A DNA stretch of 64,000 bases from NCBI GenBank assembly GCA_934463165.1, contig CAKSJG010000001.1, positions 62,001 to 126,000 of the forward strand, given 5' to 3'. This stretch comes from an uncultured Clostridia bacterium (lineage in GTDB: Bacteria; Bacillota; Clostridia; UMGS1810). Both the position numbers and the translations under genes were made by a program. This document shows positions 18,265-28,457 of the stretch, one piece after another. How positions within the stretch are numbered: position 1 is the stretch's first letter; every line of letters starts with the position of its first letter. The notes under the pieces were generated by a model, which saw nothing but the letters and a program-made list of their open reading frames with translations, had not been told where the DNA came from and did not search any database.

Positions 18265-19337
18265 TAAAATGAACCGTTGTTTATATAAGTAATGATGTCG
18301 GACAATTCATTTTTTTCTATTCCCGAATTGCTTTCGAGTTTATAATACTTGGCACTGTCAGACCATAATGCTGTGTAGTAAATATCGTTTTCGGATTTTG
18401 TATATGTGTCAGTCCCGTTAATGTTTTCCGATTGATAACTTTGTTTTCCAAAAATGCTGTTACCTGATACCGTAAGTTTTAAATTATCATCATCATTTGA
18501 AAAAAGATATTCATTTGTATTTGTATCTTTTGCTTCAAATCCCGATTGCACATATCCGCCTGGAAGGACCGTACCGTCCGAATTATTGTAAATCGAGCAT
18601 CCTAAAAGCTTTTCACTTTCCGATTCGGAGCTTGCATCAAATGAGTTTGAACCGCCTCCGCTTCTGCTTACTGATGAAATAAAATCATTTGTACTGTTTG
18701 TAACGGCTGTCTTTTTGTTCTGGTCGCTCAGGACCGATAATTCCGACTCGTCAACCGTGTTACTCTGCATTTGCGTATCTGATTCCGGATCAGCACTTAT
18801 CTGCTCATCATTTGAGGTGTTATTACTTTTATCCGATTTTAAATAACCGTCGGTTTTTATATTGTCGGAAGTTTCCGATTTCTCTTTGTATGAATCGTTC
18901 GCCGTCGGTTTTTCTTTTCTTTGCTTTATTCCTGCATCGACAGATGATTTTTTTTCATTTTGATGATTAATTTCTTTTGAACCGGTGTCGTTTGTTTTTA
19001 TTTCTGCCTTGGTGTCTTCATTTTTATCGGGATTGTCGGGATGTATCGATACCGGTGATTGTTTTTCATTTTTTGCTATGTTGTCTTTTGAACTGATAAT
19101 ATCAGTATCCATGGCAACATTTTTTTGCTTCGGAGCCTCAATTTTTCCGCTAATTGAAAATGAAGCAGCAAATAAAATTACGCATGCCGCAGCAGCAGAT
19201 GAAATTTTTGTAAATTTAATAATTTTTGCTCTTTTTATCAGTTTTGCATTGTCTTCTTTAAATTTTTTCATAATTGCAGTCTTAACATCATCGGATAATA
19301 CAATTTTATTCATAGCTTCATTATATTTTTTACTCAA
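18264..19337 (-). CDS. Putative membrane anti-sigma factor (DUF4367-like C-terminus)
   Basis: A 357-residue single-pass membrane protein. Residues 1-39 are a charged cytoplasmic helix, about 45-64 a membrane segment (SSAAAACVILFAASFSISG), and about 70-245 a Lys/Asn/Ser/Asp-rich disordered stalk. The C-terminal 110 residues are a folded outer domain with the IYYTALWSDSAKYYKLESN pattern common in anti-sigma-like DUF4367 proteins. Translation starts at TTG, with AAAGGAGG inside the sigma gene and an 8-base overlap, so the two are coupled. It probably holds the sigma factor inactive until an envelope signal arrives. No conserved zinc motif is seen in the short cytoplasmic part. Confidence 0.7.
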   Translation of the reverse strand: MSKKYNEAMNKIVLSDDVKTAIMKKFKEDNAKLIKRAKIIKFTKISSAAAACVILFAASFSISGKIEAPKQKNVAMDTDIISSKDNIAKNEKQSPVSIHPDNPDKNEDTKAEIKTNDTGSKEINHQNEKKSSVDAGIKQRKEKPTANDSYKEKSETSDNIKTDGYLKSDKSNNTSNDEQISADPESDTQMQSNTVDESELSVLSDQNKKTAVTNSTNDFISSVSRSGGGSNSFDASSESESEKLLGCSIYNNSDGTVLPGGYVQSGFEAKDTNTNEYLFSNDDDNLKLTVSGNSIFGKQSYQSENINGTDTYTKSENDIYYTALWSDSAKYYKLESNSGIEKNELSDIITYINNGSF

Positions 19338-19821
19338 AATCGTATTCCTCCTTTAACTTATTTTTCAGTTTAAGCCGCGCTCTGTGCAAAAGTGATCTTA
19401 CCGTTGTTTCAGCTTGTTTGGTTATTTTTGCAATCTGAGGTGTCGTGTAGCCCTCGTAATAATACAGATAGACTGCAGTTCGATATTTTTCATCCAAAGA
19501 TAAAACCGCATCGAGCACCTCAGGATTTTCGCTGTATTTATCATACGAAGCAATATCCTTGGTTTCCTCAATAGGTGAATAGTCCCATCTTTTTGATGCT
19601 TTTATTTTATTTTTGCAATGGTTAAGCGTAACACGTATTATCCATGCTTTTTCATGTTCTTCGTTACTGAACTCGGGCAGTTTATGCATTAATTTAATAA
19701 ATATTTCCTGAACTGCATCCTCGGCATCTGCCTTGTTTTTTAAGTAAGTAAATGAAATTTTATAAATAGTGTTACCGTATTTATCGATAAGTTCTTCAAG
19801 AACATTTTCAGATGTAATCAA
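19330..19821 (-). CDS. ECF (sigma-70 family) RNA polymerase sigma factor
   Basis: A 163-residue sigma factor with region 2 (ISFTYLKNKADAEDAVQEIF, and AWIIRVTLNHCKNKIK) and region 4 (LDEKYRTAVYLYYYEGYTTP, then TVRSLLHRARLKLK). It begins at TTG with GGAGGT 6 bases upstream. It overlaps the putative anti-sigma gene, and the pair forms a self-contained signalling unit facing away from an acyltransferase gene. Targets unknown. Confidence 0.92.
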   Translation of the reverse strand: MITSENVLEELIDKYGNTIYKISFTYLKNKADAEDAVQEIFIKLMHKLPEFSNEEHEKAWIIRVTLNHCKNKIKASKRWDYSPIEETKDIASYDKYSENPEVLDAVLSLDEKYRTAVYLYYYEGYTTPQIAKITKQAETTVRSLLHRARLKLKNKLKEEYDFE

Positions 19822-19954
19822 GCAGACACCTCCGTTTTTTTGTTACTGTAAACTATTTTAACATAATTATAACAAAAAAACAATAGACAATGCAATATTT
19901 TTTATGTCTCTTTATATATAAAACAATTCAAAATAAAAAAGTGTTGCAAAAAAA

Positions 19955-19983
19955 TTGAATTTTATTTTATATTGTGTTATAAT
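19955..19983 (+). promoter_or_regulatory. Putative sigma-A promoter of the acyltransferase gene
   Basis: TTGAAT (19955-19960), 17-base spacer, TATAAT (19978-19983); the start codon is at 20050. Confidence 0.55.
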
Positions 19984-20049
19984 AAACTGACTGTTTAGCG
20001 AATACATTTCATATAATGAGATATTGCATCGGAAGAAAGGTAAGATAAA

Positions 20050-21087
20050 ATGAGTACGCAAAGAAAGATATATATTGATTTGATAAAATCTCTTGCTGTA
20101 ATAGGAGTAATAGTGATACATACTTCCTCATCACTGGTAATGTTTTCTTCGGGATCGTTCCGATGGAGCGCAGCAATGATATACAGAAGCGTTTTCGGTG
20201 CGAGCGTGCCTCTTTTTCTTATGTGCAGCGGTGCATTGCTTTTGGATCCTCAAAAAGATATGAGTTTAAAAAAATTGTATTTCCATTCTCTTTTAAGAAT
20301 TATAATTGCCATGCTTTTCTGGACCTCGGCTTATAAGTTTTATCATTTGATATCTGACGGTAATTTGAGTTTTTCCGCATCTGTCCATGCATTGAAGGAG
20401 GTAATTTTATTTAATCATGAATTTCATTTTTATTATCTTCATATGATTATAGCCGTGTATGTTTTTCTTCCGATTACGCGAAAATTTGTTTTATCTGCAA
20501 AAAAAAGTGATTTGATATACTTTATTGTTGTATGGACCGTATTCGGGATTCTAATGCCGACTGTTATGACGTTTTATCCGTTTACACTTATAGGCGGACT
20601 GGTTCCTCAATGGATGATAAATTTGACATATTCTTCCGTAGGATACGGAATACTCGGATATTACTTGTCGGTAAATAAGCTGTCGCTTAAAAACGGAATT
20701 ATTATGACTGTGGCAGGCAGCGTGGCAACGTTTTTTCTGACACTTATCTTTTCACTGAAAAACGGAACTTTTTATGAAGGATTTTTAAGCGGTGTTTCGC
20801 CGAATGTGTTTATTACCGGTGTAGGCATATATTCTGTATGCATGAACACTGCGAACCATATGAGCAATAAAATAAAAGATATATGCAAAACTCTTTCATC
20901 TGCTTCATTTTGCATATATCTTGTTCATGTATTTGTTATTTATCTGTTTGCACATATCGGGTTTACATATCAGACCGTTAATATGGCATTGTATGTGCCT
21001 GCCGCTTCGCTGCTCAATTTACTGATATGTTTAGTTTTGTGGAGAATAATAAGATGCATTCCTATTTTAAATAAATATATAATTTAA
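20050..21087 (+). CDS. Acyltransferase 3 family membrane protein
   Basis: A 345-residue integral membrane protein with about ten hydrophobic segments. The N-terminus (RKIYIDLIKSLAVIGVIVIH) carries the His of the acyltransferase-3 family, and the GASVPLFLMCSGALL segment is also typical. Members O-acetylate peptidoglycan, teichoic acids or exopolysaccharides. No partner SGNH domain is fused. It has its own promoter and ends 8 bases from a convergent ABC exporter gene. Acceptor unknown. Confidence 0.86.
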   Translation: MSTQRKIYIDLIKSLAVIGVIVIHTSSSLVMFSSGSFRWSAAMIYRSVFGASVPLFLMCSGALLLDPQKDMSLKKLYFHSLLRIIIAMLFWTSAYKFYHLISDGNLSFSASVHALKEVILFNHEFHFYYLHMIIAVYVFLPITRKFVLSAKKSDLIYFIVVWTVFGILMPTVMTFYPFTLIGGLVPQWMINLTYSSVGYGILGYYLSVNKLSLKNGIIMTVAGSVATFFLTLIFSLKNGTFYEGFLSGVSPNVFITGVGIYSVCMNTANHMSNKIKDICKTLSSASFCIYLVHVFVIYLFAHIGFTYQTVNMALYVPAASLLNLLICLVLWRIIRCIPILNKYII

Positions 21088-21095
21088 TTTTATAT

Positions 21096-22850
21096 TTATA
21101 TTGAAGTATACAGTCCGTACAGCTTTGCGTATTCTCCGCCTTTTTTCATAAGTTCTTTATGTGTGCCGCTTTCGGCTATTCCTTCTTTTGTAAGAACAAT
21201 TATTTTATCAGCATTTTTTATTGTTGTCAGCCGGTGTGCTATAGTAAAGGTTGTGCGGTCTTTAGCGAGTTTTTCAAGTGATTTTTGAACGAGAAGTTCG
21301 TTTTCATTGTCAAGTGCGCTTGTTGCTTCATCAAGAATCAATATCGGCGGATTTTTCAAAAACAGCCTTGCTATGGATATTCTTTGCTTTTGACCGCCTG
21401 ACAGCTTGACTCCTCTTTCGCCGACATATGTATCATACCCGTCCGAAAGCGACATTATAAAATCATGAGCTCCGGCATTTTTAGCCGCTTCAACAATTTT
21501 ATCTTCTGATGCATTCGGGCAGCCGTATGTTATGTTTTCACGTACGGTTCCGCTGAAAAGATAAACTTCCTGCTGCACGATACCTATATTATTTCTGAGT
21601 GATTTAAGCGTTATATCTTTGATTGACTTCCCGTCTATTGTTATGTCACCGCCGTTTAATTCGTAAAATCGGGGGATAAGGTTGCATATTGTTGTTTTTC
21701 CGCTCCCCGACGGGCCTACAATTGCAATGTTTGTGCCTTTCTTCACGTCAATGTTAATATTCGAAAGCACAGTATCTGTATCGTCATTATATGAAAATGT
21801 TACGTTTTTAAAGCTTATGTTACCGCATACATCATTTATATCGGCAGCATTTGCGCTGTCTGTTATATCAGGCTTGACGCTCATTATTTCATTAAATCTG
21901 TCTATTCCCGTTACACCTTTTTGAAATTGTTCCGTAAATTCAACGAGTTTTCTTATTGATGCAATTAATGTTTGTATGTATAACAGATATGCAACAAGAT
22001 CTGCGGCATTTATTTTTCCGTTTATCATAAAAAGCGAACCGGCAAGAATTATTACTATATACATCACGCCGTCGAAGAATCTTGTGCATGACTGAAACCT
22101 TGCCATATACTTATATGCTGTTTTTTTTCTGCTGAAAAATCTCTTGTTTCCTTCTTCAAATCTTTTTATCTCTTTATCTTCGTTTGCAAAGCTTTTAACA
22201 ACTCTTATTCCGAGCAGACAGTCTTCAACCTGTGAGTTAAGTTCGCCGATTTCTTCTCTTTGCTTTTTAAATGCCGCTTTCATTCCTTTTCTGAAAAAAA
22301 TAACCGATAAAAGCATAAGCGGAAGTATTGCAAACATTATAAGTGTAAGAGGAATATTTATTCCGCAGAGTATAACAAATGAACCTATTATCTTAATTCC
22401 GCATATAAATATTTCCTCCGGGCAGTGGTGAGCAAATTCCGTTATATCAAACAAGTCGTTTGAAATTCTTGCCATTATCTGGCCTATTTTTGTGTTGTCA
22501 AAATAATTATAAGAGAGCTTCATGAGATGATTAAACAGATCTCTTCTCATATCTGTTTCAATTTTAGCCCCCATAACATGACCGGTATTTGCCATATAAT
22601 AGTTTGCAGCAGTATCAATAATTTTTAGAAACAAATACATAGCCGTCAGTTTTATAATGATCGATGCGGTAAGCATTGCACCGGATGACATAGCCGTATT
22701 TGTGATATATCTTATAATCATCGGAAGCACCAACTCGCAAACGGTGGAAAGACTTGCGCATAATAAATCCAGAATGATTATTCCGACATACGGTTTATAA
22801 TACTTTGAAAATGATTTAATGTTGCCTATATTTATGGTTTTATTACTCAT
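21096..22850 (-). CDS. ABC exporter, fused permease and ATPase
   Basis: A 584-residue half-transporter. The N-terminal half has six membrane segments; the C-terminal ATPase has Walker A GPSGSGKTT, Q loop around IGIVQQEVYLF, signature LSGGQKQR, Walker B ILILDEATSALD and switch His in IAHRLTT. The family includes MsbA/YknV-type lipid and drug exporters. It is a single gene, so probably a homodimer. Convergent with the acyltransferase gene. Substrate not predictable. Confidence 0.93.
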   Translation of the reverse strand: MSNKTINIGNIKSFSKYYKPYVGIIILDLLCASLSTVCELVLPMIIRYITNTAMSSGAMLTASIIIKLTAMYLFLKIIDTAANYYMANTGHVMGAKIETDMRRDLFNHLMKLSYNYFDNTKIGQIMARISNDLFDITEFAHHCPEEIFICGIKIIGSFVILCGINIPLTLIMFAILPLMLLSVIFFRKGMKAAFKKQREEIGELNSQVEDCLLGIRVVKSFANEDKEIKRFEEGNKRFFSRKKTAYKYMARFQSCTRFFDGVMYIVIILAGSLFMINGKINAADLVAYLLYIQTLIASIRKLVEFTEQFQKGVTGIDRFNEIMSVKPDITDSANAADINDVCGNISFKNVTFSYNDDTDTVLSNINIDVKKGTNIAIVGPSGSGKTTICNLIPRFYELNGGDITIDGKSIKDITLKSLRNNIGIVQQEVYLFSGTVRENITYGCPNASEDKIVEAAKNAGAHDFIMSLSDGYDTYVGERGVKLSGGQKQRISIARLFLKNPPILILDEATSALDNENELLVQKSLEKLAKDRTTFTIAHRLTTIKNADKIIVLTKEGIAESGTHKELMKKGGEYAKLYGLYTSI

Positions 22851-22883
22851 ATTTTCATCTCCTTGTGCATAATTTTACTTTTT

Positions 22884-24005
22884 TTATTTGAAATATTGAT
22901 ATATGCAGCACTTAAGCATTCCGTTGTATATCTTTTTTCTTTTATCTGCTTCTTTTCCGTAAAAATGTTCAAAATCTTCAAATGACGTGAGTATGAATTT
23001 TTTTGCTTCTGAAAATTCGCTGAACTTTCTGCCCATCATTGTATATAATTTTCGGCATTGTTTTTCATCGAGGAGTCTTTCGCCGTAAGGAGGGTTGGTA
23101 ACAATAACACCCTTGCTTTTAAATGGCTTTACCTTTGCACAGTCGCATACCGAAAACCTGATTTTATCGTATACCCCTGCATTTCCGGCGTTTTTCTTTG
23201 CTATCTCAATTGCTCCGGGATCAATATCCGAAGCATAAATCACTGTTTCTGCATTCATGTTTCTGTTTTCTTCAGCCTCTTCGCGCGCGTCTGACCACAT
23301 TTTTTCGGGGATAATATTTTTCCAGGTTTCAGAAACAAATTTTCTTTTAATTCCCGGTGCGGTATTTGTTGCATACAGTGCTGCCTCTATCGGAATCGTT
23401 CCGCTTCCGCAAAAAGGATCGCAAAGCGGTCTGTCGCCGCGCCAAAATGTCATATCAATCATATAGTATGCCAAAGTTTCACGCATTGGTGCAAGAACGG
23501 CATTTTCACGGTAACCTCTTTTATAAAGATTATCTCCGGAAGTATCTATATATACGGAAACAATATCTTTCATAATTGCAAAATGTACCGGTATAAGTGC
23601 GTTTGTTTCTTCAAACCATTTAACACCGTATTTTTCGCTTAGACGTTTAACAATGCTTTTTTTGATAATTGCCTGACAGTCCGGTACGCTGTGCAGTATC
23701 GAGCGCAGACTGTGACCGCTTACGGGAAAGGCATCATATTTTCCTATGTAATTTTCCCACTCAATTTTTGATACATTGTTAAAAAGCTCTTCAAAGCTTT
23801 CTGCTTTAAAATCTGCAAGGTGTATCATTATCCTCTCGGCACAGCGTAAATTAATATTTGCCAGGCATATTGCTTCATAATCACCCTCAAAATTGACTCT
23901 TCCGTCATATATCGAGCTGATATCATATCCGAGTTTTTTTATTTCGTTTGCAACTGCTTTTTCCGTTCCGAGAAGTGTCGGAACAGTTAGATTTATTCTT
24001 TGCAT
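22884..24005 (-). CDS. THUMP-domain rRNA (guanine-N2)-methyltransferase, RlmL/YpsC-like
   Basis: A 373-residue RNA methyltransferase. The ATG at 24005 is used because AAGGA lies 8 bases upstream; the ATG at 24014 abuts that site. An N-terminal ferredoxin-like and THUMP region (about 1-155) is followed by a Rossmann methyltransferase with DPFCGSGTIPIEAAL, ASDIDPGAIEIAKKN and the catalytic NPPYGERL. The last motif indicates N-methylation of guanine or adenine in RNA. It is 33 bases upstream of the exporter gene on the same strand, probably the same transcript. Confidence 0.92.
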   Translation of the reverse strand: MQRINLTVPTLLGTEKAVANEIKKLGYDISSIYDGRVNFEGDYEAICLANINLRCAERIMIHLADFKAESFEELFNNVSKIEWENYIGKYDAFPVSGHSLRSILHSVPDCQAIIKKSIVKRLSEKYGVKWFEETNALIPVHFAIMKDIVSVYIDTSGDNLYKRGYRENAVLAPMRETLAYYMIDMTFWRGDRPLCDPFCGSGTIPIEAALYATNTAPGIKRKFVSETWKNIIPEKMWSDAREEAEENRNMNAETVIYASDIDPGAIEIAKKNAGNAGVYDKIRFSVCDCAKVKPFKSKGVIVTNPPYGERLLDEKQCRKLYTMMGRKFSEFSEAKKFILTSFEDFEHFYGKEADKRKKIYNGMLKCCIYQYFK

Positions 24006-24201
24006 CAAAAACATCCTTTTTCATATTAATGTATATATTTTATCACAAATTTAATGTAAAATCCATAGCAAATATGACGATGTTCGCTTATCTTACAAAT
24101 ATTTGTGTAAAATTGCGGTAGATTTATTTGTATTTATATGTTATTATACATTCAAGCAGCAGTATTTTAATTAATAACTGATAATTATAAGGATGATATA
24201 T

Positions 24202-25110
24202 ATGTTTGATATTTGCCTTATGGGCACCGGTGGTGTGATGCCGCTTAAAAATCGCTGGCTTTCGTCAGCAATGTTCCGTTATAACGGCCACTGTACAGTA
24301 ATCGATTGCGGTGAAGGAACACAAATTGCACTAAAAAAGGCAGGCTTTACTTTTAAGCCTATTGAGGTTTTGTGCCTTACACATTTTCATGCGGATCATG
24401 TGAGCGGTCTGCCCGGTATGCTATTGTCAATGGGAAACGAGGGTAAAATCGACCCTCTTTTGATTATCGGTCCGCGCGGAGCAAGAAAAGTTGTAAATTC
24501 ACTCAGAATAATAGCGCCCGGCTTGCCGTTTGATGTTGAGATTGCCGAAATTAATAATACGGAAGAAACTTTTTATTTTGACGGTTATACAATAACGGCA
24601 TTTAAAGTAAAACATGCCGTTGATTGTTACGGATACAGATTTGATATACCGAGAAGCGGAAAATTTGATGTCGATAAAGCAAAGAGGAATAACGTACCAA
24701 TAAAGGCATGGGGACTTTTGCAAAAAGAAGACACAGTAATATTTGAAGGAAAAAAATATACATCCGATATGGTTCTCGGTGCGTCGAGAAAGGGGATAAG
24801 AGTAGTTTATTCCACAGATACAAGGCCTACCGGGTTGATTGAAGAAAATTGCAAAAACGCGGATCTTGCAATTCTTGAGGGGATGTACGGCAGTGATGAG
24901 AAGGATTCACGCGCAAAGGAATCACTTCATATGACATTTAAAGAAGCGGCAATTATCGCAAAAAAATCAAATGTAAAGAAATTGTGGCTTACTCATTATT
25001 CGCCGTCTATGCCCGATCCCGAAAATTATATATCAGAAGCTACAGGTATATTCTTTGATACCGAGCTCGGATTTGATGCTAAAAGTACGACAATCAAATT
25101 TGAAGATTAA
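24202..25110 (+). CDS. rnz: Ribonuclease Z
   Basis: A 302-residue tRNA 3'-processing endonuclease of the metallo-beta-lactamase fold. The ATG at 24202 has AAGGA 8 bases upstream. Zinc-binding motif THFHADHVSGLPG, then later metal His in FKVKHAVDCYGYR, Asp in YSTDTRP and His in LHMTFKEAAIIAKK/LTHYSPS. The flexible-arm region is present. Full length; monocistronic. Confidence 0.94.
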   Translation: MFDICLMGTGGVMPLKNRWLSSAMFRYNGHCTVIDCGEGTQIALKKAGFTFKPIEVLCLTHFHADHVSGLPGMLLSMGNEGKIDPLLIIGPRGARKVVNSLRIIAPGLPFDVEIAEINNTEETFYFDGYTITAFKVKHAVDCYGYRFDIPRSGKFDVDKAKRNNVPIKAWGLLQKEDTVIFEGKKYTSDMVLGASRKGIRVVYSTDTRPTGLIEENCKNADLAILEGMYGSDEKDSRAKESLHMTFKEAAIIAKKSNVKKLWLTHYSPSMPDPENYISEATGIFFDTELGFDAKSTTIKFED

Positions 25111-25251
25111 CATATTTAAATTATGTAAACTTGAAGCGTAATTTATAAACACAGATGAAACAGCAAATTCTTTATTTCATTCTGCAATAATTAACTATAA
25201 TATTATTATGTAAACAAAATTTAAATTTTTGACGTGTTTCGGAGAAGTGTA

Positions 25252-27207
25252 ATGATGAAATCAAATATAAAATCGGTTTTTAAACACATTAATAAAAATG
25301 AAAAACTAAACTATGCAATAATTGCATTTGTTACAACATTTATGACGGAAGTGTTCAGCAGAAATTCTTTTACTTCGGCTTTGAATTTTTTTGTACGGCA
25401 TTTTTTTATTTTTTGCATGAACTATTTTATTGTCTTTTCGGTTATGATACTTGTTTTATTTACAAAGAAAAAAACTTTTTGGAAATATACTGTAAGTTTT
25501 TTGTGGATTTTGCTTGGTCTTATCAGCTTTATAATGTATCACTTCAGAATGATGCCGTTCAGCTTTATAGATATTTTGCTTATACCGAGCACATTTACGG
25601 TAATACCGAAATATCTTTCGGTGTTACAGATGATTCTTGCTGCGGCTTGTATTATTACTCTTGTTTTTTTGCTTGTGTTTTTATATAAAAAAAGCAAAAT
25701 TTTCAGTGTTCGGATTAAGAAGAATATTCCGTTTGCGATTACTGTATTTACATGTACTGTTCTGTATGTGTTTTTTATGGCTGTAACCGGATTCGTAGAT
25801 GTGCGTGTATCCGGACTTACAAACAAATACCAAAAAAACGGATTTGTATATTGTTTTTTTCGCAGTGCAATAGATATGGGTATGCATGAGCCGAATGACT
25901 ATTCCTCACAGGAGGTTGCTACGATTATAAATGACGTTGAAAGTGACGAAAAGAAAGCATCCGTTAAAGCAAATATAATTTTTTTACAGCTTGAATCTTT
26001 CTTTGATGTCCATCATGTTAAAAATGTATCATACAGCGAGGATCCGATTTCTGTTTTTACCGAGCTACAGAAAAAATATTCACACGGATATCTTAAAGTG
26101 CCGACATTTAGTGCCGGTACGGCAAACACGGAATTTGAAGTTCTGACAGGAATGAATATTGATTTTTTCGGAATAGGGGAGTTTCCTTATCAGACAATAG
26201 GGAAAAGCAAAACAATTGAAAGCATGGCGTATTGCTTGAAAAATATGGGTTACAGTACTCATGCAATACATGATAACAGCGCAACTTTTTATGACCGAAA
26301 TTTGATATACCCCAATCTCGGATTCGATACTTTCACATCGATTGAGTATATGTATGATGTAAAATATAATGTTTTGGGTTGGGCGCGTGATTCGGCATTG
26401 ATAGATCCTATTAATGATGCGTTTGACTCAAGCGATGATAAAGATTTTATATATACCGTTGCTGTTCAGACACACGGAACGTATCCGAATGATGTAAAAG
26501 ACAGTGCAAAAAAAATATACGCGTACGGAGTAAGCGAAGAAATACGGGAGCAATATGAATACTATCTGAGCCAGATACATGAAGTTGATACATTTGTAGG
26601 TGATCTTATTTCAAATCTTGAAAAAAGAGATGAGCCGACTGTCCTTGTTATTTTTGGAGATCATATGCCCGGTTTTGATTTCGGCGACGGTCGTCTTGAT
26701 GATAAATATCAGACAGAATATGTGTTATGGTCGAATTTCAGCATGGATAATATAAATAAAGATTTACATTCATATCAGTTGTATTCATATGTTTTGGATC
26801 GTCTTAATTTAAACGGAGGTACGCTTTCCAAACTTCATAAAAAGTATAATTATATTGATTCGGATATATACAGTGATAAATTTGAAATAGTCCAGTATGA
26901 TATGATATACGGCAGCGGAGACGCATGCGCAAAAAAATATAAGCCGACGAATATGAAAATGGGAATTAGAAACATCAAAATTAAAAATGTTAAAATATCT
27001 GAGAATAAACTGAATGTATTAGGCGAGAATTTTAATGAATACAGTGTTATATATATTAACGGAAAAAGGACGGACTCAAGTTACATAGACCACGGAAAGC
27101 TTGTTTCAAACGGCATATTACCGAAAAGAGGGGATAAAATCAGCGTTGCGCAGGAAGATGAACACGGAAATCCGCTGTCGTTTTCAAATGAATATGTGTA
27201 CAAATAA
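25252..27207 (+). CDS. LTA synthase family sulfatase-fold membrane protein
   Basis: A 651-residue protein. The ATG at 25252 follows GGAGAAG. Five hydrophobic segments span about residues 12-195; an extracellular sulfatase/phosphatase domain follows with LQLESFFD (metal Glu), SAGTANTEFEVLTG (nucleophile Thr), FGDHMPG (metal Asp/His) and HAIHDNSATFYDRN. This is the layout of lipoteichoic acid synthases and phosphoglycerol transferases. The last 90 residues form a small strand-rich domain of the IPT/Ig kind (INGKRTDSS) not found in classical LtaS. A glycerol-phosphate polymerase or transferase role is likely. Confidence 0.9.
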   Translation: MMKSNIKSVFKHINKNEKLNYAIIAFVTTFMTEVFSRNSFTSALNFFVRHFFIFCMNYFIVFSVMILVLFTKKKTFWKYTVSFLWILLGLISFIMYHFRMMPFSFIDILLIPSTFTVIPKYLSVLQMILAAACIITLVFLLVFLYKKSKIFSVRIKKNIPFAITVFTCTVLYVFFMAVTGFVDVRVSGLTNKYQKNGFVYCFFRSAIDMGMHEPNDYSSQEVATIINDVESDEKKASVKANIIFLQLESFFDVHHVKNVSYSEDPISVFTELQKKYSHGYLKVPTFSAGTANTEFEVLTGMNIDFFGIGEFPYQTIGKSKTIESMAYCLKNMGYSTHAIHDNSATFYDRNLIYPNLGFDTFTSIEYMYDVKYNVLGWARDSALIDPINDAFDSSDDKDFIYTVAVQTHGTYPNDVKDSAKKIYAYGVSEEIREQYEYYLSQIHEVDTFVGDLISNLEKRDEPTVLVIFGDHMPGFDFGDGRLDDKYQTEYVLWSNFSMDNINKDLHSYQLYSYVLDRLNLNGGTLSKLHKKYNYIDSDIYSDKFEIVQYDMIYGSGDACAKKYKPTNMKMGIRNIKIKNVKISENKLNVLGENFNEYSVIYINGKRTDSSYIDHGKLVSNGILPKRGDKISVAQEDEHGNPLSFSNEYVYK

Positions 27208-27246
27208 AAAACAGCTTGTTTCAAGTTTACGGTTGAAACAAGCTGT
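27206..27246 (-). terminator. Terminator of galE
   Basis: 14-bp inverted repeat (27211-27224 with 27233-27246) followed on the minus strand by T. It may also stop the convergent LTA-type gene. Confidence 0.82.
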
Positions 27247-27257
27247 TCTCAAATTAA

Positions 27258-28253
27258 TTAAATATTTTTAACGGTAAAATTCCAGCTGTCTTTGCACATT
27301 TTATCAAGGTCATATTTTGCTTCCCAGCCAAGCTCTTTTTTTGACTTTGTCGGATCCGCATAGCACATTGCTATATCTCCGGGGCGTCTCGCGGTTATTT
27401 TGTAGTTTATTTTTTTGCCGCATGCTTTTTCATATGCCTTTACGATATCAAGAACACTGTATCCGATACCGGTTCCGAGGTTGTATGCTTCAACACCTGT
27501 GCAGCTCGTTATTTTCTCAACGGCCTTAACATGCCCCTTGCTGAGGTCTACAACGTGTATATAATCCCTTACTCCCGTGCCGTCCGGCGTGTTATAATCA
27601 TCGCCGAAAACGCTGAGGCATTCGAGCTTTCCGATTGCAACCTGAGATACATACGGAACAAGATTATTTGGGATTCCGTTCGGGTTTTCACCGATAAGAC
27701 CGCTTTCGTGAGCTCCGATAGGATTGAAGTATCTTAAAAGAGCGATGCTCCACTCGTTATCGGATACATAAAGATCTGTGAGAATTCTTTCAATCATATG
27801 CTTTGTCGCTCCGTACGGATTGGTTGTATGAAGCGGAAAATCCTCTTTGATAGGAACGCTTGCGGGATCACCGTACACTGTTGCAGATGATGAAAATACA
27901 ATTTTTTTGCAGTTGTATTTTGCCATTGTCTGACAAAGTATGAGTGTGCTTGTAATATTATTGTGGTAATATTGAAGAGGTATCTGTACAGATTCACCGA
28001 CAGCTTTGAGTCCTGCAAAGTGAATTACAGCGTCTATTTTATTTTCTTCAAAAATTAGTTCAACTTTTTCACGGCAAAGCAAATCAGCTTCGTAGAATTT
28101 AAAATCCTTTCCGGTTATTTTTCTGATTTTATCAAGGACATCCGGGCTCGAATTGCAAAAGTTATCAATAATTGCAATTTCGTATCCGGCATTTAAAAGT
28201 TCAACACATGTGTGACTTCCGATAAAACCTGCTCCTCCGGTGACTAAAATCAT
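27258..28253 (-). CDS. galE: UDP-glucose 4-epimerase
   Basis: A 331-residue NAD-dependent epimerase interconverting UDP-glucose and UDP-galactose, supplying galactosyl units for envelope glycans and allowing galactose use. NAD-binding VTGGAGFIGSHTCVELL at the N-terminus, substrate loop FAGLKAVGES, catalytic SSSATVYG and YGATKHMIE, and PIGAHESGLIGE. Monocistronic. No gal operon partners are nearby. Confidence 0.96.
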   Translation of the reverse strand: MILVTGGAGFIGSHTCVELLNAGYEIAIIDNFCNSSPDVLDKIRKITGKDFKFYEADLLCREKVELIFEENKIDAVIHFAGLKAVGESVQIPLQYYHNNITSTLILCQTMAKYNCKKIVFSSSATVYGDPASVPIKEDFPLHTTNPYGATKHMIERILTDLYVSDNEWSIALLRYFNPIGAHESGLIGENPNGIPNNLVPYVSQVAIGKLECLSVFGDDYNTPDGTGVRDYIHVVDLSKGHVKAVEKITSCTGVEAYNLGTGIGYSVLDIVKAYEKACGKKINYKITARRPGDIAMCYADPTKSKKELGWEAKYDLDKMCKDSWNFTVKNI

Positions 28254-28457
28254 TTAAATCAGTCCTTTCAATAATTGTTCTTCAGTAATTATATATCATT
28301 ACGGTGAATATTTCAAGTCCTTAAACTAATTTTTTCAATAAATATGTTAAAAATCGTTGTTTTTTTGATTTATTTTAATAAAAATTCGTATATGGGGTAG
28401 ATTTTTTTTGATTTATGATGCATAATATATGTTGTAATATCAGAAAGGATGATATAA

